A stretch of DNA of 12,283 nucleotides, from NCBI GenBank assembly GCA_002304785.1, contig DBMG01000141.1, forward strand, positions 1-12,283, given 5' to 3'. The notes beneath the pieces were generated by a model. It was not told where the DNA came from. It was given only the letters and a program-made list of their open reading frames with translations, and did no database searches. Shown one piece after another: positions 1 to 6,615 of this stretch. The number at the start of each line of letters is the position of its first letter. Position 1 is the first letter of the stretch. Made by a program: the position numbers and the translations under genes. This DNA comes from Candidatus Accumulibacter sp. UBA704 (GTDB lineage: Bacteria; Pseudomonadota; Gammaproteobacteria; Burkholderiales; Rhodocyclaceae).

Positions 1-2678
1 GGCACGCGGAACGGCGAGCAGCTCACGTAGTCGAGACCAACGCGATGGAAGAAGTCGATCGAGGCCGGATCGCCACCGTGTTCGCCACAGACACCGAGCT
101 TGATCTTCGCACGCGCCGAACGGCCCTTCTCGACTGCGACCTTGACCAACTGACCGACGCCCTGCTGATCGATCGACTGGAACGGATCCTGTTCATAGAT
201 GCCAGCCTGCAGGTAGTGCGGCAGGAACTTGCCGATGTCGTCACGCGAGAAACCAAGCGTCATCTGAGTCAAGTCGTTGGTACCGAACGAGAAGAACTCG
301 GCCTGCGCACCGATGGTATCCGCCATCAGCGCGCCACGCGGCGTTTCGATCATGGTGCCGACCATAAACTCGATGGTGGCGTTGCGCTCGGCGAAGACGG
401 CTTCGGCCGTGGCGCGGATTACCTTGGCCTGCGAGATGAATTCACGCTCGCCGCCAACCAGCGGAACCATGATTTCAACCTTCGGCGAGACTCCCTGAGC
501 CTTGACATTGAGCGCCGCTTCGATGATGGCGCGCGACTGCATCTCGGTGATTTCCGGATAGGTGATGCCGAGGCGGCAGCCGCGGTGGCCCATCATCGGA
601 TTGGCTTCATGCAGGTCGTCAACGCGATGCTTGATTTCCTCGTACGCCACGCCCATCTCAGCGGCCATTTCACGCTGGTTCGCTTCGTCGTGCGGCAGGA
701 ACTCGTGCAGCGGCGGGTCGAGCAGGCGGATGGTCACCGGCAGGCCGTCCATCGCCGTGAAGATGCCTTCGAAGTCGCCACGCTGCATCGGCAGCAGTTT
801 GGCCAGCGCATGGCGGCGGCCCGCTTCATCCTTGGCCAGGATCATTTCACGCACGGCCTTGATGCGGTCGCCTTCGAAGAACATGTGCTCGGTACGGCAC
901 AGGCCGATGCCCACGGCGCCGAAATTGCGGGCCACGCGCGCATCGGTCGGCGTATCCGCGTTGGCGCGGACAGCCAGCGTCTTGTAGCGCTCAGCGAGAT
1001 CCATCAGCTTGCCAAAGTCTCCGGACATGTCCGGGTCCATGGTCGAAACTTTGCCTTCGTACACTTGGCCGGTCGACCCGTCGAGGGAGATCCAGTCGCC
1101 TTCGTTGAAGACTTTGCCATCGACCGTCATGGTGCGAGCGCGCGGATCGACGCGAATGGCGCCGGCGCCCGAAACGCAGCACTTACCCATGCCGCGCGCC
1201 ACTACGGCGGCGTGCGAGGTCATGCCGCCGCGAGCGGTCAGGATGCCCTTGGCGACAGCCATGCCGCGCAGGTCTTCCGGAGAGGTTTCCTGACGGACGA
1301 GGATGACGTCCTTGCCCTTCGCGACCCACTCCTCGGCTTCATCGGCGAAGAACACGATCTGGCCGGTCGAGGCGCCGGGAGATGCCGGCAGTCCGTTGGC
1401 GATGGCGCGGGCGCTCTTCAGCGCGGCGCGATCGAACACCGGGTGCAGCAGTTCGTTCAGACGGTCCGGGGAGACACGCAACAGGGCAGTCTTCTCGTCG
1501 ATCATCCCTTGCGCCAGCATTTCCATGGAGGTGCGGACCAGCGCGGCGCCGGTGCGCTTCGCCGAACGCGTCTGCAGCATCCACAGCTTGCCTTCCTGGA
1601 TGGTGAACTCGATGTCCTGCATGTCCTTGTAATGGTTTTCCAGCGCGGTTTCCGTCTTCAGCAGCTGCTGGTAGATCTCCGGCATCAGTTCTTCCATGGA
1701 CGGGAATTTGGTGCGGCGATCGTCCTCGCTGACCTGGGCCAGTTCCGCCCAGCGGCGCGAACCTTCGAGCGTGATCTGCTGCGGCGTGCGGATGCCGGCA
1801 ACCACGTCTTCGCCCTGGGCGTTGACTAGGAACTCACCGTTGAAGATGTCTTCGCCGGAGGCGGCGTCACGGGTGAAGGCCACGCCGGTACCGCTGCTGT
1901 CACCCAGGTTGCCGAACACCATCGACTGGACGTTGACGGCCGTACCCCAGGAATCTGGAATGTCGTGCATCTTGCGGTAGAGCTTGGCGCGATCGTTGTT
2001 CCAGCTCTCGAACACGGCCATGATGGAGCCCCACAGCTGCTCCCACGGATCGTTCGGGAACTCGCGGCCGAGGCGGGTACGGATCAGTGCCTTGAACTCG
2101 GCAACCATGTGCTTGAGGTCGTCCACGGACAGTTGCGTGTCAAGTTCCACGCCTTTCTTTTCCTTGATCTCGTCGATGATCACTTCGAACGGATCGTGGT
2201 CTTCCTTGGACTCGGGCTTCAGGCCCATGACCACGTCGCCGTACATCTGGATGAAGCGGCGGTAGGAGTCCCAGGCAAAACGCTCGTTGCCCGACTTGGC
2301 AGCCAGGCCCTTGACGGCTTCCTCATTGAGACCGAGGTTGAGGATGGTGTCCATCATGCCGGGCATGGATGCGCGCGAACCGGAACGTACGGAAACCAGC
2401 AAGGGATCGGCGGCGTCGCCGAACTTCTTGCCCATCTCGTTCTCGATGAACTTGACGCCCTGCAGCACATCGGCCTCGATTTGCTTGCGCACGGCATCTG
2501 CGCCCTGTTCGGTATAGATGGTGCAGACTTCGGCACTGATGGTCAGGCCGGGGGGAACGGAAATGCCCAGACGGCACATCTCGGCGAGGTTGGCCCCCTT
2601 GCCGCCCAGGATATTCTTCATATCCGCGGCGCCATCGGTCCTCGAGGGACCGAACACATAAACGAACTTATTCGACAT
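1..2678 (-). CDS. ppdK: Pyruvate, phosphate dikinase (3' end cut by window edge)
   Basis: Interconverts pyruvate + ATP + Pi and PEP + AMP + PPi in the cytosol, linking glycolysis and gluconeogenesis. I translated 892 codons on the minus strand from the ATG at 2678-2676 (MSNKFVYVFG). The frame is open to the left edge and ends in ...SCSPFRVP, so probably only some 15-25 C-terminal residues are missing. Domains in order: N-terminal ATP-grasp-like nucleotide domain with SVRSGSRASMPGMMDT around residues 94-110; central phosphohistidine domain with GGMTSHAAVVARG, catalytic His489; C-terminal TIM-barrel PEP/pyruvate domain ending in CGEHGGDP with catalytic Cys864. These correspond to His455 and Cys831 of the Clostridium symbiosum enzyme. 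Thr487, two residues before the His, is the site targeted by the bifunctional PPDK regulatory protein in this family; no gene for that regulator is in the window. A GGGG ribosome-binding match lies 5 nt before the ATG. PEP synthase is excluded by the PPDK-type N terminus and motif spacing. Confidence 0.97.
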   Translation of the reverse strand, partial: MSNKFVYVFGPSRTDGAADMKNILGGKGANLAEMCRLGISVPPGLTISAEVCTIYTEQGADAVRKQIEADVLQGVKFIENEMGKKFGDAADPLLVSVRSGSRASMPGMMDTILNLGLNEEAVKGLAAKSGNERFAWDSYRRFIQMYGDVVMGLKPESKEDHDPFEVIIDEIKEKKGVELDTQLSVDDLKHMVAEFKALIRTRLGREFPNDPWEQLWGSIMAVFESWNNDRAKLYRKMHDIPDSWGTAVNVQSMVFGNLGDSSGTGVAFTRDAASGEDIFNGEFLVNAQGEDVVAGIRTPQQITLEGSRRWAELAQVSEDDRRTKFPSMEELMPEIYQQLLKTETALENHYKDMQDIEFTIQEGKLWMLQTRSAKRTGAALVRTSMEMLAQGMIDEKTALLRVSPDRLNELLHPVFDRAALKSARAIANGLPASPGASTGQIVFFADEAEEWVAKGKDVILVRQETSPEDLRGMAVAKGILTARGGMTSHAAVVARGMGKCCVSGAGAIRVDPRARTMTVDGKVFNEGDWISLDGSTGQVYEGKVSTMDPDMSGDFGKLMDLAERYKTLAVRANADTPTDARVARNFGAVGIGLCRTEHMFFEGDRIKAVREMILAKDEAGRRHALAKLLPMQRGDFEGIFTAMDGLPVTIRLLDPPLHEFLPHDEANQREMAAEMGVAYEEIKHRVDDLHEANPMMGHRGCRLGITYPEITEMQSRAIIEAALNVKAQGVSPKVEIMVPLVGGEREFISQAKVIRATAEAVFAERNATIEFMVGTMIETPRGALMADTIGAQAEFFSFGTNDLTQMTLGFSRDDIGKFLPHYLQAGIYEQDPFQSIDQQGVGQLVKVAVEKGRSARAKIKLGVCGEHGGDPASIDFFHRVGLDYVSCSPFRV

Positions 2679-2699
2679 ATCTACCCCAATCAACGGACT

Positions 2700-2759
2700 A
2701 AAAACAAAAAACGGCTCGTACAGGCAATTTGTTCTTGCTGATTCCTTGCTTGCCTGCCG
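2700..2759 (-). terminator. Hairpin plus T tract in the ppdK leader (terminator or attenuator candidate)
   Basis: Read on the minus strand, CAGGCAA (2756-2750) pairs perfectly with TTGCCTG (2727-2721) across a 22-nt loop. A further CCG/CGG pairing (2757-2759 with 2712-2714) closes the base around a 6-nt bulge. The transcript would then run straight into T6-G-T5 (2711-2700). This is the layout of an intrinsic terminator, although the stem is short and the loop long. It sits between the predicted ppdK promoter and the ppdK start codon, so it may act as an attenuator. Alternatively it ends ispDF transcripts. Confidence 0.4.
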
Positions 2760-2791
2760 CGCCAACACTTTCTATTTCTTTTGAACCGGTA

Positions 2792-2800
2792 AGTATAGCA
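2792..2800 (-). promoter_or_regulatory. Extended -10 promoter for ppdK
   Basis: On the minus strand the sequence TGCTATACT matches an extended -10 element: TG-n followed by TATACT, 5 of 6 to TATAAT. No good -35 hexamer lies 16-18 bp upstream, which is acceptable for extended -10 promoters. Transcription would start near 2785 and give a leader of about 107 nt before the ppdK ATG at 2678. Prediction from sequence only. Confidence 0.5.
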
Positions 2801-2865
2801 GATTGCCGAGCGTTTTTCCGCCGGAATCGACCGCTATCTTAATGATTTTACTGGTAATTGGATAA

Positions 2866-2899
2866 ATGGCCTGACCAATTCTAAAAACTGGTCAGCCAT
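2866..2899 (-). terminator. Hairpin overlapping the ispF stop codon
   Basis: ATGGC-C-TGACCA (2866-2877) and TGGTCAGCCAT (2889-2899) form an 11-bp stem with one bulged base and an 11-nt loop (2878-2888). The ispF stop codon (2894-2892) is inside the stem. Read in the ispF direction only a weak TTTAT tract follows, so it may be a weak terminator or a 3'-end stabilising hairpin for the ispDF mRNA. Confidence 0.4.
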
Positions 2900-3374
2900 C
2901 ATCTCGTTCAATCAGAGCAATCGCATCGGTCGAGATACCTTCTTCCCGGCCCACGAACCCCAATTTCTCCGCCGTCTTGGCCTTGACGTTGACACACTCG
3001 GGAAGAATTCCCAGGTCTTGCGCGATGGTGTCCACCATGCGCGGAATATGCGGCGCCATTTTCGGGCGCTGCGCGCTGATCGTCGAATCGACATTGACGA
3101 TGCGCCAACCGGCCTGCACCAGGCGATCGCGCACGATCCGCAACAACTCCCTGCTGTCGGCACCGCGGTAGCGCTCGTCGGTATCCGGAAACAGCCGGCC
3201 GATGTCACCCATTCCGGCCGCGCCCAGCAAAGCATCGATGATGGCGTGCAGCAGCACATCCGCATCCGAATGCCCGAGCAAGCCCAGTTCATGGGGAATC
3301 TCCACTCCACCAATAATCAGCCTGCGTCCGGGAACCAGCGCATGGATGTCGCAGCCCTGTCCAACTCGTATCAT
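2892..3374 (-). CDS. ispF: 2-C-methyl-D-erythritol 2,4-cyclodiphosphate synthase
   Basis: Fifth step of the cytosolic MEP pathway: cyclises CDP-methylerythritol 2-phosphate to ME-cPP with release of CMP. The product is 160 aa, the usual length for the family. Metal-binding residues are visible as Asp9 and His11 in GQGCDIH and His43 in LLHAIIDAL, equivalent to Asp8/His10/His42 of the E. coli enzyme. The GHSDADV motif (34-40) and the C-terminal KAKTAEKLGFVGREEGI signature (131-147) are intact. I chose the ATG at 3374 because it gives the canonical MIRVGQGCDIH start, has AGGGA 8 nt upstream (3387-3383), and overlaps the ispD stop by four bases (ATGA), which implies translational coupling. The frame stays open upstream, but that part only reads ispD in another frame. 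Confidence 0.97.
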   Translation of the reverse strand: MIRVGQGCDIHALVPGRRLIIGGVEIPHELGLLGHSDADVLLHAIIDALLGAAGMGDIGRLFPDTDERYRGADSRELLRIVRDRLVQAGWRIVNVDSTISAQRPKMAPHIPRMVDTIAQDLGILPECVNVKAKTAEKLGFVGREEGISTDAIALIERDDG

Positions 3375-4060
3375 GGTTTTCTTCCCTGCAATACCAGTTC
3401 GGCCAGACGCAGATCGGCGGGAAACGTCACCTTGAAATTGGTGGCATCCGCCTTGACCAGCCGTGGCTGATATCCAACCGCCTCGATCGCGCTCGCCTCG
3501 TCGGTAACGTTGAAATTCCCCGCAAGGGATTTGCGCAGCAAGCCGTAGCGGAACATCTGCGGCGTCTGCGCCTGCCACAACCCCTCACGCGATTCCGTGG
3601 CCACAACCCGGCCAGCAGCATCGGCGCGCTTCAGCGTGTCGGCAACCGGCACGGCGAGCAGGCCGCCCACCGGATCGTCCTGCAATTCCTCGCAAAGAGC
3701 ATGCAACATGGCTTGAGAAAGGCATGGACGCGCGGCATCGTGCACCAGCATCCAGTCCTCATCCGACACGATGTCGGCGACGGCGTGCAAACCATTGGCA
3801 ACGCTTTGCGCGCGTGTTGCGCCGCCGCAAAAGAGGACGCCAAGTTTCGGCCCTAACTCTGCCCAGTCATACCCATTCCACCATTCATCGCCCGGCGACA
3901 GGATGACCCACACCCTGTCGATGTGGTTGCAGAGACACAGGGCCGCCAGCGAGTGATGAATCATCGGCCGGCCGGCCAGGTCCAGATACTGCTTCGGGAC
4001 CTCCGATCCGAAGCGGGCACCGTTTCCGGCGGCGGGGACAAGGGCGTAATAACGGGACAT
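3371..4060 (-). CDS. ispD: 2-C-methyl-D-erythritol 4-phosphate cytidylyltransferase
   Basis: Third step of the MEP isoprenoid pathway: transfers CMP from CTP to methylerythritol 4-phosphate. The product is 229 aa, normal for a monofunctional IspD. The N-terminal nucleotide-binding loop reads VPAAGNGARFGSEVPKQY (8-25), with Arg16 and Lys23 as the expected CTP contacts. HDAARP (108-112), VPVADTLK (138-144), ESREGLW (156-162) and the C-terminal NFKVTFPADL with Lys210 are also typical. It is the first gene of the ispD-ispF pair and starts 88 bp from the divergent amrB. No Shine-Dalgarno sequence is evident before its ATG; a TAGAAT box lies only 6 bp upstream, so the mRNA may be almost leaderless. 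The genes are separate, unlike the IspDF fusions of alphaproteobacteria and epsilonproteobacteria. Confidence 0.96.
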   Translation of the reverse strand: MSRYYALVPAAGNGARFGSEVPKQYLDLAGRPMIHHSLAALCLCNHIDRVWVILSPGDEWWNGYDWAELGPKLGVLFCGGATRAQSVANGLHAVADIVSDEDWMLVHDAARPCLSQAMLHALCEELQDDPVGGLLAVPVADTLKRADAAGRVVATESREGLWQAQTPQMFRYGLLRKSLAGNFNVTDEASAIEAVGYQPRLVKADATNFKVTFPADLRLAELVLQGRKP

Positions 4061-4066
4061 CCGGCG

Positions 4067-4072
4067 ATTCTA
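4067..4072 (-). promoter_or_regulatory. Possible ispD -10 box
   Basis: TAGAAT on the minus strand, 5 of 6 to consensus, ends 6 bp before the ispD start codon. No clear -35 element lies at 16-18 bp. If used, transcription would begin at or next to the ATG and give a near-leaderless mRNA, in keeping with the missing ribosome-binding site. Weak prediction. Confidence 0.25.
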
Positions 4073-4099
4073 GCCGAAACGGCCCGGTTCAGCCTTGGC

Positions 4100-4128
4100 T
4101 TGCGACTACCGGTTCGCTCTCATATAGT
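4100..4128 (+). promoter_or_regulatory. Sigma-70-type promoter of the amr cassette
   Basis: TTGCGA (4100-4105, 4 of 6 to TTGACA), a 17-bp spacer, then TATAGT (4123-4128, 5 of 6 to TATAAT). The predicted start near 4135 leaves a leader of about 14 nt that holds little more than the ribosome-binding site AAAGGAG (4135-4141), 7 nt before the amrB ATG. It lies in the 88-bp divergent region shared with ispD. Confidence 0.55.
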
Positions 4129-4148
4129 GAATTGAAAGGAGTCCCGCC

Positions 4149-4970
4149 ATGAGCATCAATCTCCGCCCCGCAGCCGTCGCGGGCATGTTCTATCCGGATT
4201 CGCCGAGCGAACTCGGCCGCGATGTTTCCGCCATGCTCGTCGAAATTCCGGGCTGGATCGATACTGCGCCCAAAGCGATCATCGCGCCGCACGCCGGTTA
4301 CATCTATTCCGGTCCGATTGCCGCCCGCGCTTTCGCCACATTGGCCGGCCTGCGCAACACGATCCACCGCGTCGTGCTGCTCGGCCCGACGCACCGCGTG
4401 GCGGTGCGCGGATTGGCCTTGCCCACCAGCGACGCCTTCGCCACACCACTCGGCACGGTTCCCGTCGACCGGAAGGCAGCCGATTCGATCAGCGATATGC
4501 CGCAGGTTGTGGTCAGCGACCCGGCCCACGCCCAGGAACATTCGCTGGAAGTGGAAATTCCCTTCCTGCAGGTGGTGCTCGGGGATTTTTCCCTGGTTCC
4601 ACTGGCGGTCGGGGACACATCGCCGGAAGCCGTCGCGGAAGTACTCGAATGCCTGTGGGGCGACGACGAAACCTTGATTGTCGTCAGTTCGGACCTTTCC
4701 CACTACCTCCCCTACGAGGACGCGCGGCAGATCGACGCAAAAACGGCCCGCCAAATTCTTGCACTCAACCCGACAATCAACCACTATCAAGCGTGCGGCG
4801 CCACGCCGGTCAATGGTTTACTGCTGGCGGCCCGTCAGCGCGGATTGCTGTCGCGCCAGCTCGATCTGCGCAATTCCGGCGACACGGCGGGCGATCGATC
4901 ACGCGTGGTCGGATACGGAGCATTCGCATTTTTTGAAGCCAGCCAGGGAGCCCACCACCATGTCCATTGA
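4149..4970 (+). CDS. amrB: AmmeMemoRadiSam system protein B (MEMO1-like)
   Basis: 273 aa, MEMO family, structurally related to LigB-type class III extradiol dioxygenases. The bacterial function is unknown. The residues equivalent to the iron ligands of human MEMO1 are conserved: His48 in APHAGYIYSG, His82 in LGPTHRV, and Cys216 in ACGATPVNGLL (human His49, His81, Cys244). QEHSLEVEIPF (129-138) and SSDLSHY (180-186) are the other family signatures. The start is set by the strong AAAGGAG 7 nt before the ATG and the normal N terminus (RPAAVAGMFYP). It is the first gene of the amr cassette, and its end overlaps amrA by 11 nt. The C terminus is His-rich (HHHVH, 269-273), and those codons also cover the amrA start region. 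The name amrB follows the system label; no reaction is assigned. Confidence 0.93.
   Translation: MSINLRPAAVAGMFYPDSPSELGRDVSAMLVEIPGWIDTAPKAIIAPHAGYIYSGPIAARAFATLAGLRNTIHRVVLLGPTHRVAVRGLALPTSDAFATPLGTVPVDRKAADSISDMPQVVVSDPAHAQEHSLEVEIPFLQVVLGDFSLVPLAVGDTSPEAVAEVLECLWGDDETLIVVSSDLSHYLPYEDARQIDAKTARQILALNPTINHYQACGATPVNGLLLAARQRGLLSRQLDLRNSGDTAGDRSRVVGYGAFAFFEASQGAHHHVH
4945..4950 (+). promoter_or_regulatory. Ribosome-binding site for amrA
   Basis: AGGGAG inside the last codons of amrB, 9 nt before the ATG at 4960. It decides the amrA start: the same frame is open far upstream, but only this ATG has a ribosome-binding site and matches the AMMECR1 family N terminus. Confidence 0.6.
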
Positions 4971-5508
4971 TCCGCTCGGCCATGCCTTGCTGACGATTGC
5001 CCGCAATGCCATTGAAAAGGAATTCGGCATGAAGGCCCGTACGGTCACGCCGCATCCGGACCTGGCGAAGCTCGCCGCCACCTTTGTCACCCTGACTCAG
5101 AAAGGCCAGTTACGAGGCTGCATCGGCAGCCTCGAAGCGCACCGGCCGCTGGCCACCGATGTTGCCGAGAATGCCCTTGCCGCCGCATTCGGCGATCCCC
5201 GTTTTCCCCCGTTGAGGCGCACCGAACTGGAACAGACACGAGTCGAAGTCTCGTTGCTCGACACGCCGGAGCCGATGCGTTTTTCCGACGAGGCAGATGC
5301 CCTCGGCCAACTCTGCCCGGGTGTCGACGGGCTTATCCTGAACTGCGGCCACCACCGCGCCACCTTCCTGCCGCAAGTCTGGGAATCCCTGGCGACCCCC
5401 CGGCTCTTCCTGGAGCACCTCAAGCTCAAGGCCGGCCTGCCTGCCGACTTCTGGAGTCCCGGGCTGACGCTCGCGCGCTATGGCGTGCAAAAATGGAAGG
5501 AAGCATGA
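4960..5508 (+). CDS. amrA: AmmeMemoRadiSam system protein A (AMMECR1 domain)
   Basis: 182 aa, essentially one AMMECR1 domain. Its biochemical role is unknown in bacteria and in the human homologue. The hallmark LRGCIGSL is at residues 51-58, with the invariant Cys54. Other family features are AFGDPRFPPL (76-85), VEVSLLDTPEPM (95-106), the GVDGLIL loop (121-127), and FLPQVWE (136-142) followed by FLEHLKLKAGL (150-160). The length is normal for a bacterial AmrA. It overlaps amrB by 11 nt, and its stop codon overlaps the amrS start by ATGA, so the three products are probably made in fixed ratio. I chose ATG 4960 because the upstream open frame only reads amrB in another frame. The LRGCIG segment is too conserved to be structural only and may be a ligand or active site, which is inference. 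Confidence 0.94.
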   Translation: MSIDPLGHALLTIARNAIEKEFGMKARTVTPHPDLAKLAATFVTLTQKGQLRGCIGSLEAHRPLATDVAENALAAAFGDPRFPPLRRTELEQTRVEVSLLDTPEPMRFSDEADALGQLCPGVDGLILNCGHHRATFLPQVWESLATPRLFLEHLKLKAGLPADFWSPGLTLARYGVQKWKEA

Positions 5509-6611
5509 ACACGAAAACGCCTGAATCGACCCATCCGGCGCGCTGGTGGCATACACTTCCCGTCGAGGAAGGCAAGTTGCCACGCATCCAGTGCGACCTT
5601 TGCCCGCGCGACTGCAAGCTGCATGACGGGCAGCGTGGCGCGTGCTTCGTGCGCCAGAATATCGGCGAGAGGATGGTACTGACCACCTACGGCCGATCCT
5701 CCGGATTCTGCATCGACCCGATCGAGAAGAAACCGCTCAACCACTTCTATCCCGGCTCGTCGATTTTGTCGTTCGGCACCGCCGGCTGCAATCTCGCCTG
5801 CAAGTTCTGCCAGAACTGGGACATTTCCAAGTCCAAGGACATGGATCGGCTGATGGACTCCGCCAGTCCGGAAGGCATCGCCGCCGCTGCGCTGGCCTAT
5901 GGCGCACAGTCCGTGGCGTTCACCTACAACGACCCAGTGGTCTTTGCCGAATACGCGATCGACACCGCCGAAGCCTGCCACCAGAGAGGGGTCAAGACAG
6001 TCGCCGTAACGGCCGGCTACATCTATCCCGAACCGGCGAAGGAATTCTATGCCGTGATGGACGCCGCCAACGTCGACCTCAAGGCCTTTACCGACGAGTT
6101 CTACGTCAAGCTGTGTGGCGGACATCTGCAACCGGTGCTCGACACGCTGGTGTACATTCACCATGAAACCGACTGCTGGCTGGAAATCACCACGCTGCTG
6201 ATCCCGGGACACAACGATTCGCCAGCCGAGATCAAGGCGCTGTCCGAATGGGTGGAGCGCGAACTGGGATCCGACGTACCGCTGCACTTCTCCGCCTTTC
6301 ACCCTGACTGGAAGATGGACGATCTGCCGCCAACGCCTCCGTCGACGCTGACCGTCGCGCGCAACATCGCCATGAACGCCGGGTTGCATTATGTCTATAC
6401 CGGCAACGTCCACGACACGGAAGGGGACACGACGTTCTGCCCCGAGTGTCATGCCGCGCTGATCGTGCGCGACTGGTACGCGATCCGCCACTACGACCTC
6501 CCCGACGACGGCTGCTGCCCGCACTGCCACACCCGTATCCCGGGGCACTACGGAAGATTCGGCAAGCCTTTTGGGTCCCACCGCATCCCGGTCAGGCTCG
6601 CGCGAAGATAG
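5505..6611 (+). CDS. amrS: AmmeMemoRadiSam system radical SAM enzyme
   Basis: 368 aa radical SAM protein, the presumed catalyst of the Amr trio; substrate unknown. The 4Fe-4S/SAM motif is GCNLACKFC (Cys95, Cys99, Cys102) in the CxxxCxxC spacing. A Cys-rich N terminus (CDLCPRDC at 30-37, then Cys47 and Cys69) precedes it. This resembles the family layout, also seen near the radical SAM core of activating enzymes such as PflA. Core features include AFTYNDPVVFAEY (138-150), NVDLKAF (189-195) and LLIPGHND (231-238). The C terminus adds two CxxC pairs (CPEC 312-315, CPHC 338-341), probably a zinc-ribbon or rubredoxin-like knuckle. The start at 5505 is preferred: it overlaps the amrA stop (ATGA) and has GGAAGG just upstream. 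An ATG four codons earlier (5493) is possible. The stop is 4 nt before the next gene. Confidence 0.94.
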   Translation: MNTKTPESTHPARWWHTLPVEEGKLPRIQCDLCPRDCKLHDGQRGACFVRQNIGERMVLTTYGRSSGFCIDPIEKKPLNHFYPGSSILSFGTAGCNLACKFCQNWDISKSKDMDRLMDSASPEGIAAAALAYGAQSVAFTYNDPVVFAEYAIDTAEACHQRGVKTVAVTAGYIYPEPAKEFYAVMDAANVDLKAFTDEFYVKLCGGHLQPVLDTLVYIHHETDCWLEITTLLIPGHNDSPAEIKALSEWVERELGSDVPLHFSAFHPDWKMDDLPPTPPSTLTVARNIAMNAGLHYVYTGNVHDTEGDTTFCPECHAALIVRDWYAIRHYDLPDDGCCPHCHTRIPGHYGRFGKPFGSHRIPVRLARR

Positions 6612-6615
6612 CACC

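Noticed and set aside
45..1829. 594-codon open frame on the plus strand opposite ppdK
   Set aside because: Antisense shadow of a GC-rich conserved gene. The translation has no family resemblance, and the minus strand encodes an intact PPDK with all catalytic motifs.
1965..2741. 258-codon plus-strand frame opposite the start of ppdK
   Set aside because: Also antisense to ppdK; composition typical of a shadow frame and no ribosome-binding site.
2892..3578. Longer 228-aa version of IspF
   Set aside because: The extra 68 N-terminal residues are ispD read in another frame; the ATG at 3374 gives the normal family length.
4678..5508. Longer 276-aa version of AmrA
   Set aside because: The N-terminal extension is amrB in another frame; ATG 4960 has a ribosome-binding site and gives the normal length.
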